A stretch of 64,000 nt of DNA from Trematomus loennbergii (Eukaryota > Chordata > Actinopteri > Perciformes > Nototheniidae), in NCBI GenBank assembly GCA_012861695.1, contig JAAOOA010000122.1:484501-548500 (forward strand). The letters are read 5' to 3'. Positions 1-11,465 of this stretch are shown here, in pieces (positions within the stretch are counted from its first letter, which is position 1; the number at the start of each line of letters is the position of its first letter). The notes under the pieces are model-generated. The model worked only from the letters and a program-made list of their open reading frames with translations. It searched no databases and had not been told where the DNA came from. The translations under genes and the position numbers were made by a program.

Positions 1-529
1 GTCAGAAATTGACACCAGCCAATGAGATTTTGTTTCTTGGTTTAAGACCCCTTTGCACTTTCACGATTGGTTGCTGATACAAAGGAAATTACCATATTTG
101 GATCCGATGAGATTGTGCAGGAGACACGGAGCTTTCCAACGATACCTCTGATGACATGGTGCAAACAGCGGTCGCGGTACTTTATGTTACGTTAGAATGC
201 TAACTTTTGGTGAATTTAGGAGAAATCTACAGACGCAAATAGACAAACTATAGTAAAATAAACACTTAAATGTGTATTTTGTACGTTTTCCTTCCAAAAG
301 CCTGAAAGAAAACATGTTATGGAATCAAAATAGCACAAAATCTCAAAATTGACCAGTGCAGGAAAAACGATGTTTTTGCCTGCCGTGTCTCGCCTTAAAC
401 ATAACTTGGTTTTTAAATTAAAGAGGGATCATACACCAACAACATAACGGGTTAGGGTTAACGTAACCCTACAACAGAGATCAACAACCTATAACAGGGC
501 CTTTGCACAGAATGCAGCTATTCAATATA
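1..529. other. Unassigned sequence at the left edge
   Basis: No credible coding exon is visible. The stretch is AT-rich and contains a short telomere-like phrase (ggttagggttaacgtaaccc, about 450-470) that is too short to call a telomeric repeat. It reads like old dispersed repeat DNA, but no family could be assigned. Confidence 0.3.
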
Positions 530-1955
530 GGGGTGCAACAACTAATCGACTTAATCGATTAAAATCGATGACCAAATTAGTTGCCAACTAATCAGTCGTC
601 GATTCGTTGGTGACATCATCACGTGTGTTTTACGCGCCGTTAAGCTCCAACGTTATCGGTCTTTTTATCGTACTGGAGACATTTAAAAAATATATGTCAT
701 ATGTATTATTGCTACAAAAACATTATATCGCTGTCTAAAGCTGGCGACACACCAACCCGATTTTGGGAGTCAGAGGCCGTCAGAGGCAGTCGGGCATTCG
801 CGGCGCCCTACTCAGGTTGGTGTGTCCCGCACTGTTGTCTCTTTACGGCACCTTTTCACACCTCCGCGGCCTCCCACGGCCGATTCAAAGTCGGTCCAAG
901 CAATCACTCTGATTGGCTGTTCACACTACCGCTGCCTGCTGGTAAGGACAGTTATTGCCACTCGTCGAGTGAAGTATTTGTGGCGTGTTCGTAGGCGGGC
1001 GGCGTAGGCGGGCGACGTAGCGGGCGGCGTAGCCGACGCAGGCGACGTAGCTGACGTAAAAGTCGGGACGCCTTCGGTACACGTTCTTTGGTCTCAGGTG
1101 GGTGTGTAGCGGCCTTTAGTGTCGCCAACTCGTTTCTAATATGCAAAAAGACAAAAAAATGCGTCTATGGTGTATTTTCGATCTTTCCAATCCAGACGAG
1201 ATCTCTCTCCCCCGTCTGTGCGAGGGGGCGGGGCAGTTTACACACACGCGGCTGCTACATGCATGCAACACACACACGGCGGGGATGGCGGAGAGAAACG
1301 CTCCGAGGTGTGGTTAAATGTTACCCGTCTTGAGGTGGACAATGCTCATTGCCAATAGTGCAATAAGAGTTTAGCATGTAAGGGCGGTAACATGAGCAAT
1401 TTGTCTAAACATTTAGCAAAAGTGCACCACATTCAGACGGAGAAATGCACCGTTTTCGACTGTCTTTCTAGTAGCGCTGTAGCCCCATCCACGAGTAACT
1501 TTTCCACGTCAGGTAGCCTATTATGTATGCTAGCAGCAACACAAGGAGTTAACTCAATTATAAAAACATGGGTTAATGATTAGAGGTAACTGAGTTATTT
1601 ATTTTGTTAAAGTTTCCGCTATTCTGTTTACAATTCTGTCATCAATTAATACGATTTGTTAAAACATTGTTGTTTCTTTTGATGTGAAATATTATGTATT
1701 TAATTTAAATAAAAAGCAATGTTTAGTTAGTTTACCTTTTTTTTCTCTCCAAAAGAACCGATAAAAGTACCGTTAAAAGACCGGATCGATAAGCGGTATC
1801 GATAAAAGTAGTAGTACCGTTAAAACCTTAACGAGACCCATCCCTACTTAGCTATGGCACTGTCGTATACATTGAATTATTCCATTTGATCATATGTAAT
1901 CAACTTACACCCTCCCAAAAAAATAATATTCGATTAATCGTTCCCATCCCTAGTG
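530..1955. mobile_element. Degenerate nested hAT-type DNA transposon remnants
   Basis: The left part opens with taggggtgcaacaac followed by runs of the Cla-like motif atcgatt. The right edge near 1930-1955 has cgattaatcgttccc and atcccta, which read as an inverted counterpart (tagggatgggaacg) of the left end. A second end-like motif, gacccatcccta, lies at 1836-1847, so at least two related elements are interleaved. No 8 bp target duplication could be matched, so the outer limits are approximate. An internal BED zinc-finger fragment supports assignment to hAT. The 980-1070 portion is GC-rich with repeated ggcg-type triplets. Confidence 0.5.
1350..1583 (+). pseudogene. BED-type zinc finger fragment of a hAT (ZBED-like) transposase
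   Basis: In one frame the pattern is C-x2-stop-C-N-K-S, followed by ACKGGN and SNLSKHLAKVH. This is the spacing of a BED zinc finger (two cysteines, then SNLxKHL, then two histidines). BED fingers are the DNA-binding heads of hAT transposases and of host ZBED proteins. An in-frame TAG sits between the two cysteines, and the frame ends about 50 codons later without a catalytic domain, so this is a broken N-terminal remnant. It lies inside the hAT remnants around it. Confidence 0.55.
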
Positions 1956-2222
1956 GAGAGCAGGCAGACATTTTGTTTTGTATTATAGCAGCTATCGGAT
2001 GGAATCAATACATGGGCTGCACAGGTTGTCATGTCCGACTATCACAAGTAGAATCATAATGAAAAATACGCCGGTAAAATGTGCCTGTAGAAAACGGCTT
2101 ATGCCACAATAGGATAGCAACAAGTAGTCAAGATAGTCCGTTTAGCTTCGGTTGCTATGCTAACATCACCCATTTTATACCAAATAAACTTTCATAACAG
2201 CGTTGTGATGCCAAACAGCGCA
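1956..2222. other. Short unannotated spacer before the hAT element
   Basis: No gene, RNA or recognisable element end was seen here. The spacer ends with the ctggcagc target duplication of the hAT element that follows. Confidence 0.3.
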
Positions 2223-2230
2223 CTGGCAGC

Positions 2231-3150
2231 CAGAGATGGGGTCGTTACTAAAAAAAAGTAATATATTACATATTACATATTACTTTTAAAAAAGTAATAT
2301 ATTACACTACTTCGTTATTCTCTACATAAAGTAACTTGTTACTTTACTCGTTACTTTACTCGTTACTTTACTCGCAGGGCCGGCCCGCCCCTCCCTACAG
2401 GCAGATCACGCAGACTGCTAAAGTTTCAAATGTTCTCTTTAGTTCAGTTTCCATTGTCGCATAAGACTGATCCAGATAGCTCTGACTATGGCTGTCCTCT
2501 GTCTCCTGCTATCTGTATTTTGCGCAGTATATCTCTGAACGATGCGATGGTGATTCCACTGTGCAAATGGGCAACATTACCTCTACTATGAAGGATGCTA
2601 CAAGCCTGTTCATCTCTGCTTCGGCGGCGGCGCACTCACAACATCCTCACTCTGGGTTCGGGGGTCCGGTCCTTAGCTATTAGCTTCACCTTAGCATGTG
2701 TTCTTTGCAGGTGTTTGTTGAGGTTTGACGTGGTGTTTGCAGCAGTGGATACAGCTTCTAGCCTGGACACAGTTTGCACCTCACCGTCACATTCCTGTCT
2801 ATTCTTCGGACGAACTCAAAATAATGGGCATACCTCCACCCCTCGAAAGTTATCGCTGACTCTGCCATGTTTATGCAGCACTGCACGTGGAGATGTGGAC
2901 GCGCAAGTCGCGCAGATTACGTACATAGAAACCTGCGGCGGAAACCCCTCTTGTCTGTCAGTGTGATGACTGATTTTATAAAAGTAACGAAGTAACGCGT
3001 GTCGGGGCAATGTTAGTAACTGTAGTGTGATTACTGAATTATAAAAGTAACGCGTTACACTACTCCGTTACCGACAAAAGTAATATTATTACAGTAACGC
3101 GTTACTTTGTAACGCGTTACTTTGTGTAACGAGCGTTACACCCAACTCTG
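2231..3150 (-). mobile_element. hAT element with perfect 8 bp target duplication
   Basis: The left end reads CAGAGATGGGGTCGTTAC. The right end, read inward on the minus strand, is CAGAGTTGGGTGTAACG. Both ends continue into gttact/agtaac-rich subterminal repeats. The element is flanked by identical 8 bp copies of ctggcagc at 2223-2230 and 3151-3158, as expected for a hAT insertion. At 920 bp it is too short for a complete transposase, but it retains part of one on the minus strand. A scrap of the same family lies at about 55255-55370. Confidence 0.85.
2655..2868 (-). pseudogene. BED zinc finger remnant of hAT transposase
   Basis: Read on the minus strand from the ATG at 2868, the protein begins MAESAITFEGWRY and continues to VRCKLCPG. 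A stop and a one-base frame change follow. The next frame then gives TTSNLNKHLQRTH. Together these supply the two cysteines (CKLC) and the SNLxKHLxxxH block of a BED finger. This is the start of a hAT transposase gene. The rest, including the catalytic core and the dimerisation domain, is absent, so the element is non-autonomous. It lies wholly inside the TSD-bounded hAT copy. Confidence 0.6.
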
Positions 3151-3194
3151 CTGGCAGCACTGCAGCGGTCGGTAAATGCCGCTGAAACACATTA

Positions 3195-3881
3195 GCCGCT
3201 TTCACACCAAGTACTTTGCCGTACTTAGTGCCGGCACTTCGTGCCCCGGCACTTCGTGCCCCAGGGCACTTCGTGCCCCAGGGCACTTCGTGCCCCAGGG
3301 CACTAAGTACCAATCGCGTTCACACCGGAATAAGTTCCCTGAGGGAAGATTATGCAAATGAGCCGCTGACGTCACTTCGTCTTCTTCTGCTTTGGGTTTA
3401 CTGGCAGGCCGCAAACAACTTCACGGCGTATACTGCCACCCGAAGTCCCCGGCCGGAAGTCCCCGGAGTTGGGGACTGGCTTCTACTGAAGCCTTCGAGT
3501 AAATCACCAGAACGCCGACACCTCCTCATCACTCCACCGCTCCCATGTTTTTTTTTTGTGTTGCCATAAGTTATTCTCTCTCCGTTGGTGCGCGGGGCTA
3601 ATGCTAATGCTAATAATGCCAATGCCACAAATACAATGGCGGCTCACAAAACTTTTCAGAGTTTTACGGGGCGTGGTTTGCAATTCGCCCAGCCAATAGA
3701 AATTGGTACTTTTTGGTACTTTTTTAGTACCACCTCTCTAGCAGGCACTAAAAATGGGGGTAAAAGTTCCCGGCACTAAGTACTCTTTTTGGTGTGAACG
3801 CAACATAAGGGATACTAACGGAACTAAACAGGAAAAGTACGGGGAAAAGTACGGGGAAAAGTACTCCGGTGTGAACGCGCC
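3195..3881. mobile_element. MITE with inverted ends (Harbinger-like)
   Basis: The left end gccgctttcacaccaagtac and the inverted right end ggcgcgttcacaccggagta match over about 20 bp. Both ends continue into (c)cgtacttt motifs. The interior (3630-3790) carries the ccaatag and ggtacttttt / gcactaaa phrases typical of fish MITEs whose ends mimic 'gtgtgaa-cg'. No clean target duplication was found, so superfamily assignment is tentative. No transposase remnant was seen. Confidence 0.5.
3226..3305. repeat. Tandem array of a hairpin-forming 17-19 bp unit
   Basis: Four to five back-to-back copies of ggcacttcgtgccccag, each self-complementary (ggcac...gtgcc). They sit directly inside the left inverted end of the surrounding MITE. 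The units differ mainly in whether 'ccccgg' or 'ccccaggg' joins them. Confidence 0.8.
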
Positions 3882-4395
3882 TATTAATAAACAATGAACC
3901 ACGGCATCTGGAGAAAAGTATAAGGGTTGAGAAGTAGTTATTTAATTTAATCTGGCTTCATATGATTAAAAGTAACATGATCATCGACCGACGCAGTCCC
4001 CCATTGTTGTTGTTGTGAGTGCCGTTGGGGAGAAAATCAGCGACGTAAACGGTGACGTCATGACGCAGCCGCGACAGCACCAGTCGGGCTCTGGGCGGTG
4101 TGAACAAAACGGGGGCTGAAAAGAAAAACCGGTTCCGAACCAGAAGAGCGCAAGCACGCAGCTAGACACCCGCGTTGGTGTGAAAGGGGCATGTACGCTA
4201 GAGACCGGAGCATGGGGAACCGGAGAATAAAGACATGGCAACTAAAGCTTCCCTTGTAACGTGTTTATATGGATTTATTAAACAGACTGCAAGTCACAAC
4301 ACAACCTGGCCGAGATGGCTTTTAGGGAGGGGCGAAAGCGCACGCTCGGGCAGGATGTATAACGCAAGACAAATTGAGAGCATCATTGCGAAAGG
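3882..4395. other. Gene-free stretch with a GC-rich MITE-like patch
   Basis: About 3986-4190 is a GC-rich patch ending with gcgttggtgtgaaagg, reminiscent of fish MITE ends, but no matching partner end was found. Nothing else is recognised between the MITE and the LINE fragment. Confidence 0.3.
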
Positions 4396-5655
4396 GAATG
4401 GCATTCTATGCCAGAAGTTATCTTATATAGGCCTGTCTGACCAAGCTGTTTGTTGGTTTGCAAACTATCTTTCGAATCGCAAGCAATGTGTAAAATTCAG
4501 CGGTCTCTCCTCAAGCTTTCAATGTGCCCAGAGTCAAGGTTCGGTCTTGGGACCGACCCTTTTACTATTTATATAAATGATGTGGGTCAAAGTATTGATG
4601 CCTCTGTACATCTATATGCAGATGATACTGTTGTGTACTGTTGTGCTAGCACTGTTGCCCTTGCATTTGAACGTCTGCAGTCTGCTTTTGACACTTTTCA
4701 GTCACATCTGTTCCACCTTAGGTTGGTGTTAAATTCAGATAAGACAAAAGTCATGTTTTCCAATAAGAAAAGGTTACCATCTGTTCTTCCCTGCATCATG
4801 TCTGCACAGCATAACCCCATTGAAGCTGTTAACACCTACAGATACTTAGGCATTACTATAGATGACAATCTCTGCTTCAAACCACATATTGACAATCTCT
4901 TAAGGAAATTGAAATTAAAACTGGGATTCTTTTTTAGAAATAAGGCCTGCTTCTCCACAAGTGCGACGAAACGGCTTGTAGCTGCAACATTTTTGCCGCT
5001 CTTGGACTACGGGGATGTTGTGTACATGAACGCCTCAGCTCACTCCCTTCATCTGCTGGACGCTGTCTACCATGGGGCTCTGAGGTTCATAACCAACTGT
5101 AAACCCCTCACACACCATTGCACGCTGTCCTCTTTAGTCAACTGGACATCATTATCAATGCGCAGATCACTGCACTGGTACAAACTCATCTATACCGCTA
5201 TGCTTGGACTGCTGCCCCTCTACATATCCACTTACATATCACACAAACAGTACAGCTATAGCCTACGATCTCAAAATTACATCACTCTGTCCGTCCCCTC
5301 AGTTCGCACGGTGCTTGGGAAAAAAGCCATATCATACTCTGCCCCCTCGACCTGGAACACACTTCAGCAGGAACTTAAGCTGACCAGTTTGATACCCATC
5401 ACGGATTTTAAACTAATTTCAAAAAAGCTGGAGAAATCATCTGTGGGTGTTTGCACCTGCTATATCTGACTACTTTATATGGATTTCAATGACTACTTTT
5501 TTTACGATGTTGTATTTTATTGTTGCCTCTGTGTTTAGTGTCCTGTCTGTCTGTAACTTTGTGTGGTAGTGTTACCACTGACAGGTCTCTTGAGACCTTG
5601 TGTCTCAATGAGATTTTACACCTGTAAAAATAAAGGCTAAATAAAAAAATGCAGC
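4396..5655 (+). mobile_element. 5'-truncated LINE of the Rex1/L2 type
   Basis: The body encodes the second half of a non-LTR reverse transcriptase. It ends in a 3' tail with the phrase tgtctcaatgagattttaca followed by aataaaggctaaataaaa, typical of fish Rex1/L2 LINE 3' ends. The 5' part (endonuclease and the first RT motifs) is missing, as usual after target-primed insertion. The exact left junction is unclear, because the coding similarity fades near 4400. Confidence 0.75.
4400..5469 (+). pseudogene. Reverse transcriptase of a Rex1/L2-type LINE (partial, one frameshift)
   Basis: This fragment would copy LINE RNA at the target site. Visible in order: KLSYIGLSDQAV and NYLSNRKQCV, the RT motif QGSVLGPTL, YINDV, the catalytic YADD (about residue 55 of the long frame starting at 4450), LNSDKTKVM and the YRYLGI block. 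A long C-terminal domain follows, with DAVYHGALRFI, LPLYI and the usual WNTLQ ending, then a stop at 5467-5469. The frame changes at about 4555-4562, within CTTTTACT. One extra T there would rejoin the two frames, so the break could be decay or a homopolymer error. The N-terminal half, including the endonuclease, is absent. Confidence 0.8.
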
Positions 5656-5780
5656 AACATAATCGTTTTATTTTGATTACGCTGTTTTCGTAATCGTTGC
5701 AAGCCAAAATCGTAATCGAGATTAAAATACGATTAATTGCACAGCCCTACTGCGACCCTATTGTGCCATTTTATCAAATG
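5656..5780. mobile_element. Orphan right end of a hAT-like element
   Basis: It contains repeated aatcg motifs (taatcgttttatt, cgtaatcgagatt) and ends in ttaattgcacagccctac. This matches the common fish hAT end that reads gtagggctgtgcaattaa on the other strand. The matching left end is not in the flanking sequence, so only a fragment is present. Confidence 0.4.
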
Positions 5781-8056
5781 TACACAGCAAATACCAAAGT
5801 GTTAAAATCCCAGAGTACTGATGACCAGAGTAGAAATGTTTACACTTTGGAGTAGAATGGACATAAAGTACACTTCTCAGAGTGCACCAGAACCTCTCTT
5901 TGGTGTTGTTTCTTTGTGTGGTGTTGGTGTTGACTTGTGTAGTGTTTATTCTGGGATGATGGACTCCCTCAGAGTATATCTTTGCATTGAGTCTGTCTGG
6001 TCCGCATCGATCTTAGGTTTCGATTCGTCATCAATAGATTCGCCTTCTCATTGGTTTAATGCTGCCTCGTGACCCTCGGCTTTTTGAAAATATTGTCCAG
6101 GAAAAGCGCGACCGTGACGTTTCAGATTGATGCAAGAGTTATACATCCATGGATCGAACCCATGGCAACATTTCTCCGCAGGACTGTAACGTTAGGTAAG
6201 TAGACACCAAGTGAATCATTCTGAATATTCATATTTGTCTTCTTGTTTTAATTTGTATAACTAAACAACTAAAAACGATAACGTTAGCAAGTAGAATATT
6301 TGTGACGTTATTGTAGTGGTAACGTTAGCCGTAGTCAATCAGATGTTATTCTGACAACGAAAGATGTATTTCTTTGCTATTTTAGCTGCCGCTCCCGTGT
6401 TAATTGTTAGGCTTCATTCACACTGACTCAGGGGGAAAACCGCTCCTCTTTCCAATCATTCGACAGGGGGTAACGTTACGGAAGTGCCGCAGCGGCCTTG
6501 AATAAATGTTTTTTTAATCCATAATCAACTCTGGCAGGCACTGTTTGAAATAATGAGACCGTTAATGTTAGCAGCTGTTAGCTTAGCTACCGCCAATTTA
6601 CGTTACTCATGTAGAATGAATGATTTCGAAGCTCTCGCCTCGTCTGATATAATGCTGTTAACAGTTAAGTCTAACTTCGCACTACATTTGGTACTGTACA
6701 TGTGCAATAGACCAATTCCAGTTGTGGAGGAAGTTCATATGATTTAAGTTAAGTAAAAGTACAAATACCACCCTGTGAATATACTATAAGTAAAAGGCCT
6801 GCACTTAAAACCTGACTTAAGTAAAAGTATGCGAGTATAATCAGCTAAATGTACTTTAAGTAAAAGCACTCATTGTGCAGTGAAATTGTCCCTGTCAGTG
6901 TTTTACTATTTTTGGGATGGTTTTAGGTTTTATATTACTGCTGCATTAATGTGTATGTTGCATTTGACTTCTGTTCATGGTAATGGCCGAGCTGATCAGA
7001 TTTGCTATCAAAGGTTTTTGTCAGTGTCTGACCCATCCATCAAAATATGATGTACAATGTAGTTATATTTGTGTTTATTGTTATCTTACAGTCATCTCCA
7101 GCCTTCAGGAGTCCAGTGGAGGCAACCCTACATCCTAGCTGTTGTGACCACAAGAAACAGCTCCATGAGTACTACATTGCGTTGGATGGTGAGCTCCTTC
7201 CCTGTCAGTTTTGATGAACTTTTTAAAGCACATTATGTGTTTGGGATCTCCTATGACCAGGCCTTAAACGGCATGTACACATTTTTGCAGACCACCATCT
7301 ACAACATTGATGTAAACTGGTTGCCATGTACACTTTTAGATGTTGATCATCCTGCTCGGTGATTGTTAGTCTTTCAAAACACTATTTTTGTCAGTTTACT
7401 TTGCACATTAGCACTAGTGTATGGTATTCCACGTTGTCCATTTGTTGTAACAGGATTTTGGAATGATGATCTCTAAAGTGTTTCCCCAGGCTAAAGAGGC
7501 CTAATGAGCAAATGTACACACATTTCCACCTATGACCAATGTATTTTGTAGGTTGTTTGATGTTGCTACTGATTAGATGTTATATTTCAAACCATCAAAA
7601 TCACATTTTTGAAAATAAACGCATGTTTTCAAGAATCTGATGTGTACTTTATTTCCTGAAGTGTTAATGATTCACCCCAAAATTGTTTGTTTGGTGTACA
7701 TCAGCTAAACAGCACTGAAACAGTGTGAAAAATGACCATGGAGTACATTTTCTCTCTCAAAGTGTTGAATAATCAGCTCTGCACAGTGACGCTAAAAGAC
7801 TGACTAAGAGTACATTTTTAACTCTCTGAGGGTTCTAGGTATACACTGCACGTTTTGGAAAGCACTCAAAAAGTACCAGTTATAGTGTATATTTTGACTC
7901 CCAAAGTGTTCAAATCTAACTCTTTATTTGGAGTTTATATTTACTCTTTTGACAGTGTTCAGAGAACACCAAACTCTTGGACCTATATACACCCCAAAAC
8001 TGGTGTTAAATGTACTCTTATAGAGTATAATGTACACTGTGGTTTTTTCTGTGTAG
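5781..8056 (+). mobile_element. 2.3 kb DNA element with tacacag ends and self-similar subterminal repeats
   Basis: The left end is tacacagcaaa and the right end reads inward as ctacacagaaaaaacca. Both continue into a long imperfect inverted region dense in agtgtt/aacact and gagtac/gtactc words (5790-5930 and 7640-8050). The interior (about 6000-7400) holds possible donor sites such as gttaggtaag at 6191 and one protein-coding remnant at 7090-7335. The superfamily was not determined, and no unambiguous target duplication was identified. Confidence 0.5.
7090..7335 (+). pseudogene. Fragment of a recurrent fish repeat-borne protein, function unknown
   Basis: One frame gives HPSCCDHKKQLHEYYIALDG then ELLPCQ. 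After a frame break the next gives FDELFKAHYVFGISY followed by MYTFLQTTIYNIDVN. This looks like a widespread uncharacterised fish protein family, often annotated as 'SAM domain-containing 3-like', whose hallmark is FDELFKAHxVF then YTFLQTTVYNID. That recognition is from memory and is moderate. The fragment is frameshifted and lies inside an inverted-ended repeat, so it is probably an element-borne or captured coding piece and not a functional gene. Confidence 0.4.
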
Positions 8057-8329
8057 CACCACACAAAATGTAATTGATCCTTTTTATAATCACTTTTTAT
8101 AGAAATTAATAAATAGGATACCACTATTGTGCAACAACACTTATGTGCAATATTTTCTGCTAAAATTGTTATTAATAGTGGCTGCCACTTCTCAGGTTGT
8201 CCATTCTAACAAGAATCTGTATGTTATTATCTTTTTCCTTTTTTTTACCACTGCAATCAACCTGCTACCACACAGTATTCTACAATGTTACACTTATGTT
8301 CTTTTATAAATACTGCTTACTTACTTATT

Positions 8330-8485
8330 TTCCCTGAATTTATATTTGAAATACTATCTGCATGCCTTTTTATCTAATAGAGTGTTATTTTTATTTTTCG
8401 TCTCTATATCTACTGCTGTAACAATGTACATTTCTCCACTGTGGGAAGAATAAAATAATTCATATTCTGAATATTGTATCATGTT
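8330..8485 (+). repeat. LINE 3'-end remnant
   Basis: The phrase ctgctgtaacaatgtacatt, then ctccactgtgggaagaataa and a tail of attcatattctga, is the usual 3' end of fish LINEs whose tails read 'gtgggayraataaa...ttctgattctg'. A sister tail lies at 58500-58665. No coding part is attached. Confidence 0.55.
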
Positions 8486-10908
8486 GAATGCAAAAGGCCT
8501 AGAAGATTATAGAGCATTATAAAGGAGCCCTATCCTGTAAGAAAAGCTAAAAAATGGTGATGTTCTGGTACTGATTCACCTTTCCTCGTTGAGTGGGAAT
8601 ATAATAATCCAACATGAGTCCTGTGAGCTGACACTGCCCACACTCTTAACATCACCAGTTGGTCTTCTTGAATTAGAAGCATGCTGGGATCTGCTTGTCC
8701 TCTCATCCTCAGCCACAGGCGACAACTGACGCTCTGCTCTGAGCTCACAAGTTCTCAGTGAGGCGGAAGATAGAGCACATCCTCCCTGAGAGGACTGCAC
8801 CACACAGCCTCCTGACATCACATCAGCCCTGTCATCTCAGGCTTATTATTCTATAGCAATCGTGTGAGATTCAGTGTCTTTCCTCCATAACAATCGTCCA
8901 TCCAGCTGTGCTGCCTTCACTCTGACACAGTCCAGGAGGAATGGCAGCATGTCGGGGACCCCCTGTCAGGGTGTCCTTACGACATGGAGCGAATGTCACT
9001 TTACATTAGACCATTTACTTATAAAGCTACTAAAGCAAATCCAGTATGTTGCGTTATTCAATATTCTTAATGTCGCCTTCAATGATCAATGCACCTTGCT
9101 TTAAAATGCTTTTTGTCAACACTATATCATTTCTTAAAAAAAAACCTTTTGGTGGTATTGAGGTGTGAGTCTGTGACAGTGTCAATCAATCCAGAAACTT
9201 TATTGAAAAAAAATGTATTAGCTTATCTTTAAAGATTTCTTCAGAATAGACTAATTTTTTTTGATATATTTTTATACGGCATTACGTGGCGTTTCAAAAC
9301 GCACGGCCACGTTTAATTGGCAGAAATGTGCAAATGCAGCGTGAACATCCCCACGCGCGAGGATGGCACGCATAAAGAATGCAGTTGATGCTTCCTTTAA
9401 TGCCAATGCAGCTGAGAGCCCCGTTAACGGGAAGCATGCTACCGTTAATGAAGGCAACAAAGCACACCGTTATCAATTGACATTTGATTCCCGGTGTGAG
9501 TCATTCCGTCAACAGGAGTATCGATACGCTGTTGAATTGCTCCACGCTGAGCCTGAACCTACCATACAGGTTTAAAGCTTACCTTGATGTGGCACCTCTT
9601 CACACCATCGTTGCACGCGGGCACCGGCTCGTACATCCAAAAGCACGTCCGTGTCTGAGAGAGGCGACCACTACACAGTCACCGGAGGAATGTGTACGCG
9701 TGAGTGTGTGCGTGCGTGAGTGAGAATGTGGGGGCATCAAGTGGCGCGAGCCTGTGGTCCGTGAAGCGCGGGAAGTTAGACGGTTAGCCCGAATCACACC
9801 GGAAACCAGAGGTTTAACCCCTACAAAATAAAAGCTGTTATAGTTTAAATCAAAGTGTAAATCAAACTTCCTTCCAGAATTTCATAAAAAGCGCAAGATT
9901 ATATCACGTGCCACCAGATTAGTTATTATTATTTTATCATTATCAGCTTCGTCCAAACTAGGAAATATTAGGAAGGCCTTTCAGATAGTGGTGGGCGGCG
10001 AGGTATGGTATTTACTTAATGTATCGCTACATACACATAGAAAAACATGAGTGGTTGCAATTTTGAACACAAGTTTTAAAAAATCCAATAGAACTAATGA
10101 ATATGAACAAGAATAATGTGATGCAGACTTGTTGCAGGGACTAGAACCATCTACAGGTGTGATGGGTATGGAAATTGTTTCAAAATATCAAGATATATAG
10201 CCTATAGTGTATATCACGATATTGCCTAAAAACATCAAGATATTATTTAAAGGTCATATTGCCCCTTCCTACTTTCCTGTGTTTTCTCACTGTAGCCTAT
10301 ACAGACAGTATATGGTGCATTAGGCCTAGCAGCTTCATGTGTTACACTAAAACCAATTGTATTCTACTTCAATGCTAGGCTGTGTGTCGGGACGATTAGT
10401 TTAAGTTAATTTGGTTAAACAGGATCATATTTAGTAAAACAACATTTGTAGTATTGGAGTATAACACCAAATGCATTTTCAACAATAACATTTAAATACA
10501 ATCAGACAACACAATGACTCTCACCTGGCTATAGAGCAGCTGGCCTTTGTCCAAAAATAAAATGTACTTATGACTGATACATGTTGCTTGATTTGCAAAG
10601 AAGGGCTTTATTTTGAAGCTAAACCGGAAGTACACGTATGTTACTTCAACGAACTTCACTCTTGCCAATTCATCCAACAGGGAGAGAGAGAACGACGTTT
10701 CTTCGACATGTTGCGAGTAAGACCAGGAATGGAATAATATTATTTCAATTCATGTATTCATGTGTGTGTTTACTGCACAAATAGCAAATACTCATAACAT
10801 GTGTCAAAGGTAAACTATTCATTTCGTACCATACTGGAAAAAATAACTCTACTGCATAAATCCTATTCAACTGTTGATGCATGTTCAACTGTTTCTAATT
10901 GCAACAGA
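8486..10908. other. About 2.4 kb without recognisable genes
   Basis: Short open frames exist but none has domain features, splice context or codon character that I recognise. A small gtgtgtgcgtgcgtgag patch lies near 9700. The 10185-10250 stretch (gatatatag, atatcacgat) resembles the subterminal part of a hAT element, but no ends were found. Confidence 0.3.
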
Positions 10909-10916
10909 CACTCTTT

Positions 10917-11457
10917 CAGAGGTGGGATAAATACTCACATCTTGTACTTGAGTAAAAGTAATAATAGTGCAGTATAGACATAGGCCTACTCTGTTACAAG
11001 TAAAAGTCCCATATTCAAATGTTACTTTAAAAGTACAACAGTGTTTGCAGAAAAATATACTTAAGTACCAAATCTAAAAGTATTCATTAACCAAAGTGGC
11101 AATTTTTGGAATAATATATATTACAACACTGGCTTATAATTAGTGATGCATTCATGTGTCTATCATTGAATGTTCAGCTGTTAAAGTATAAGATAACATT
11201 GATATCTGCCAGATATCAGTACATCATAATTTATTAGTTGATTTTGGTCCTAATAATATAAACCTGCAAAAGCAACTAAATAAGTAGGCTTTTAATGTTT
11301 TCAAATCATTGTAGTGAGTAAAAAGTACAATATTTGCTGCTAAAATGTAGATAGAAGTATAAAGTAGGATACAAGTATTCAAGTAAAGTACATTTACCTC
11401 AAAAATGTACTCAAGTACTTGCGTATACATCATTAACTTTGTTACTTTCCACCTCTG
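10917..11457. mobile_element. Tol2-like hAT MITE
   Basis: The ends are CAGAGGTG and CACCTCTG, the Tol2-type terminal motif. The body is packed with tacttaagtac / gagtaaaagta words, as in the Tol2 subterminal regions. Flanks cactcttt (10909-10916) and cccacttt (11458-11465) agree at 6 of 8 positions, which could be a decayed 8 bp target duplication. At 541 bp it has no coding capacity. Confidence 0.75.
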
Positions 11458-11465
11458 CCCACTTT

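Noticed and set aside
450..470. Possible interstitial telomere (ggttagggttaacg)
   Set aside because: Only about one and a half ttaggg units, with no array.
8530..8821. Overlapping minus-strand frames of 72 and 81 codons
   Set aside because: No domain similarity or exon signals. Frames of this length are expected by chance here.
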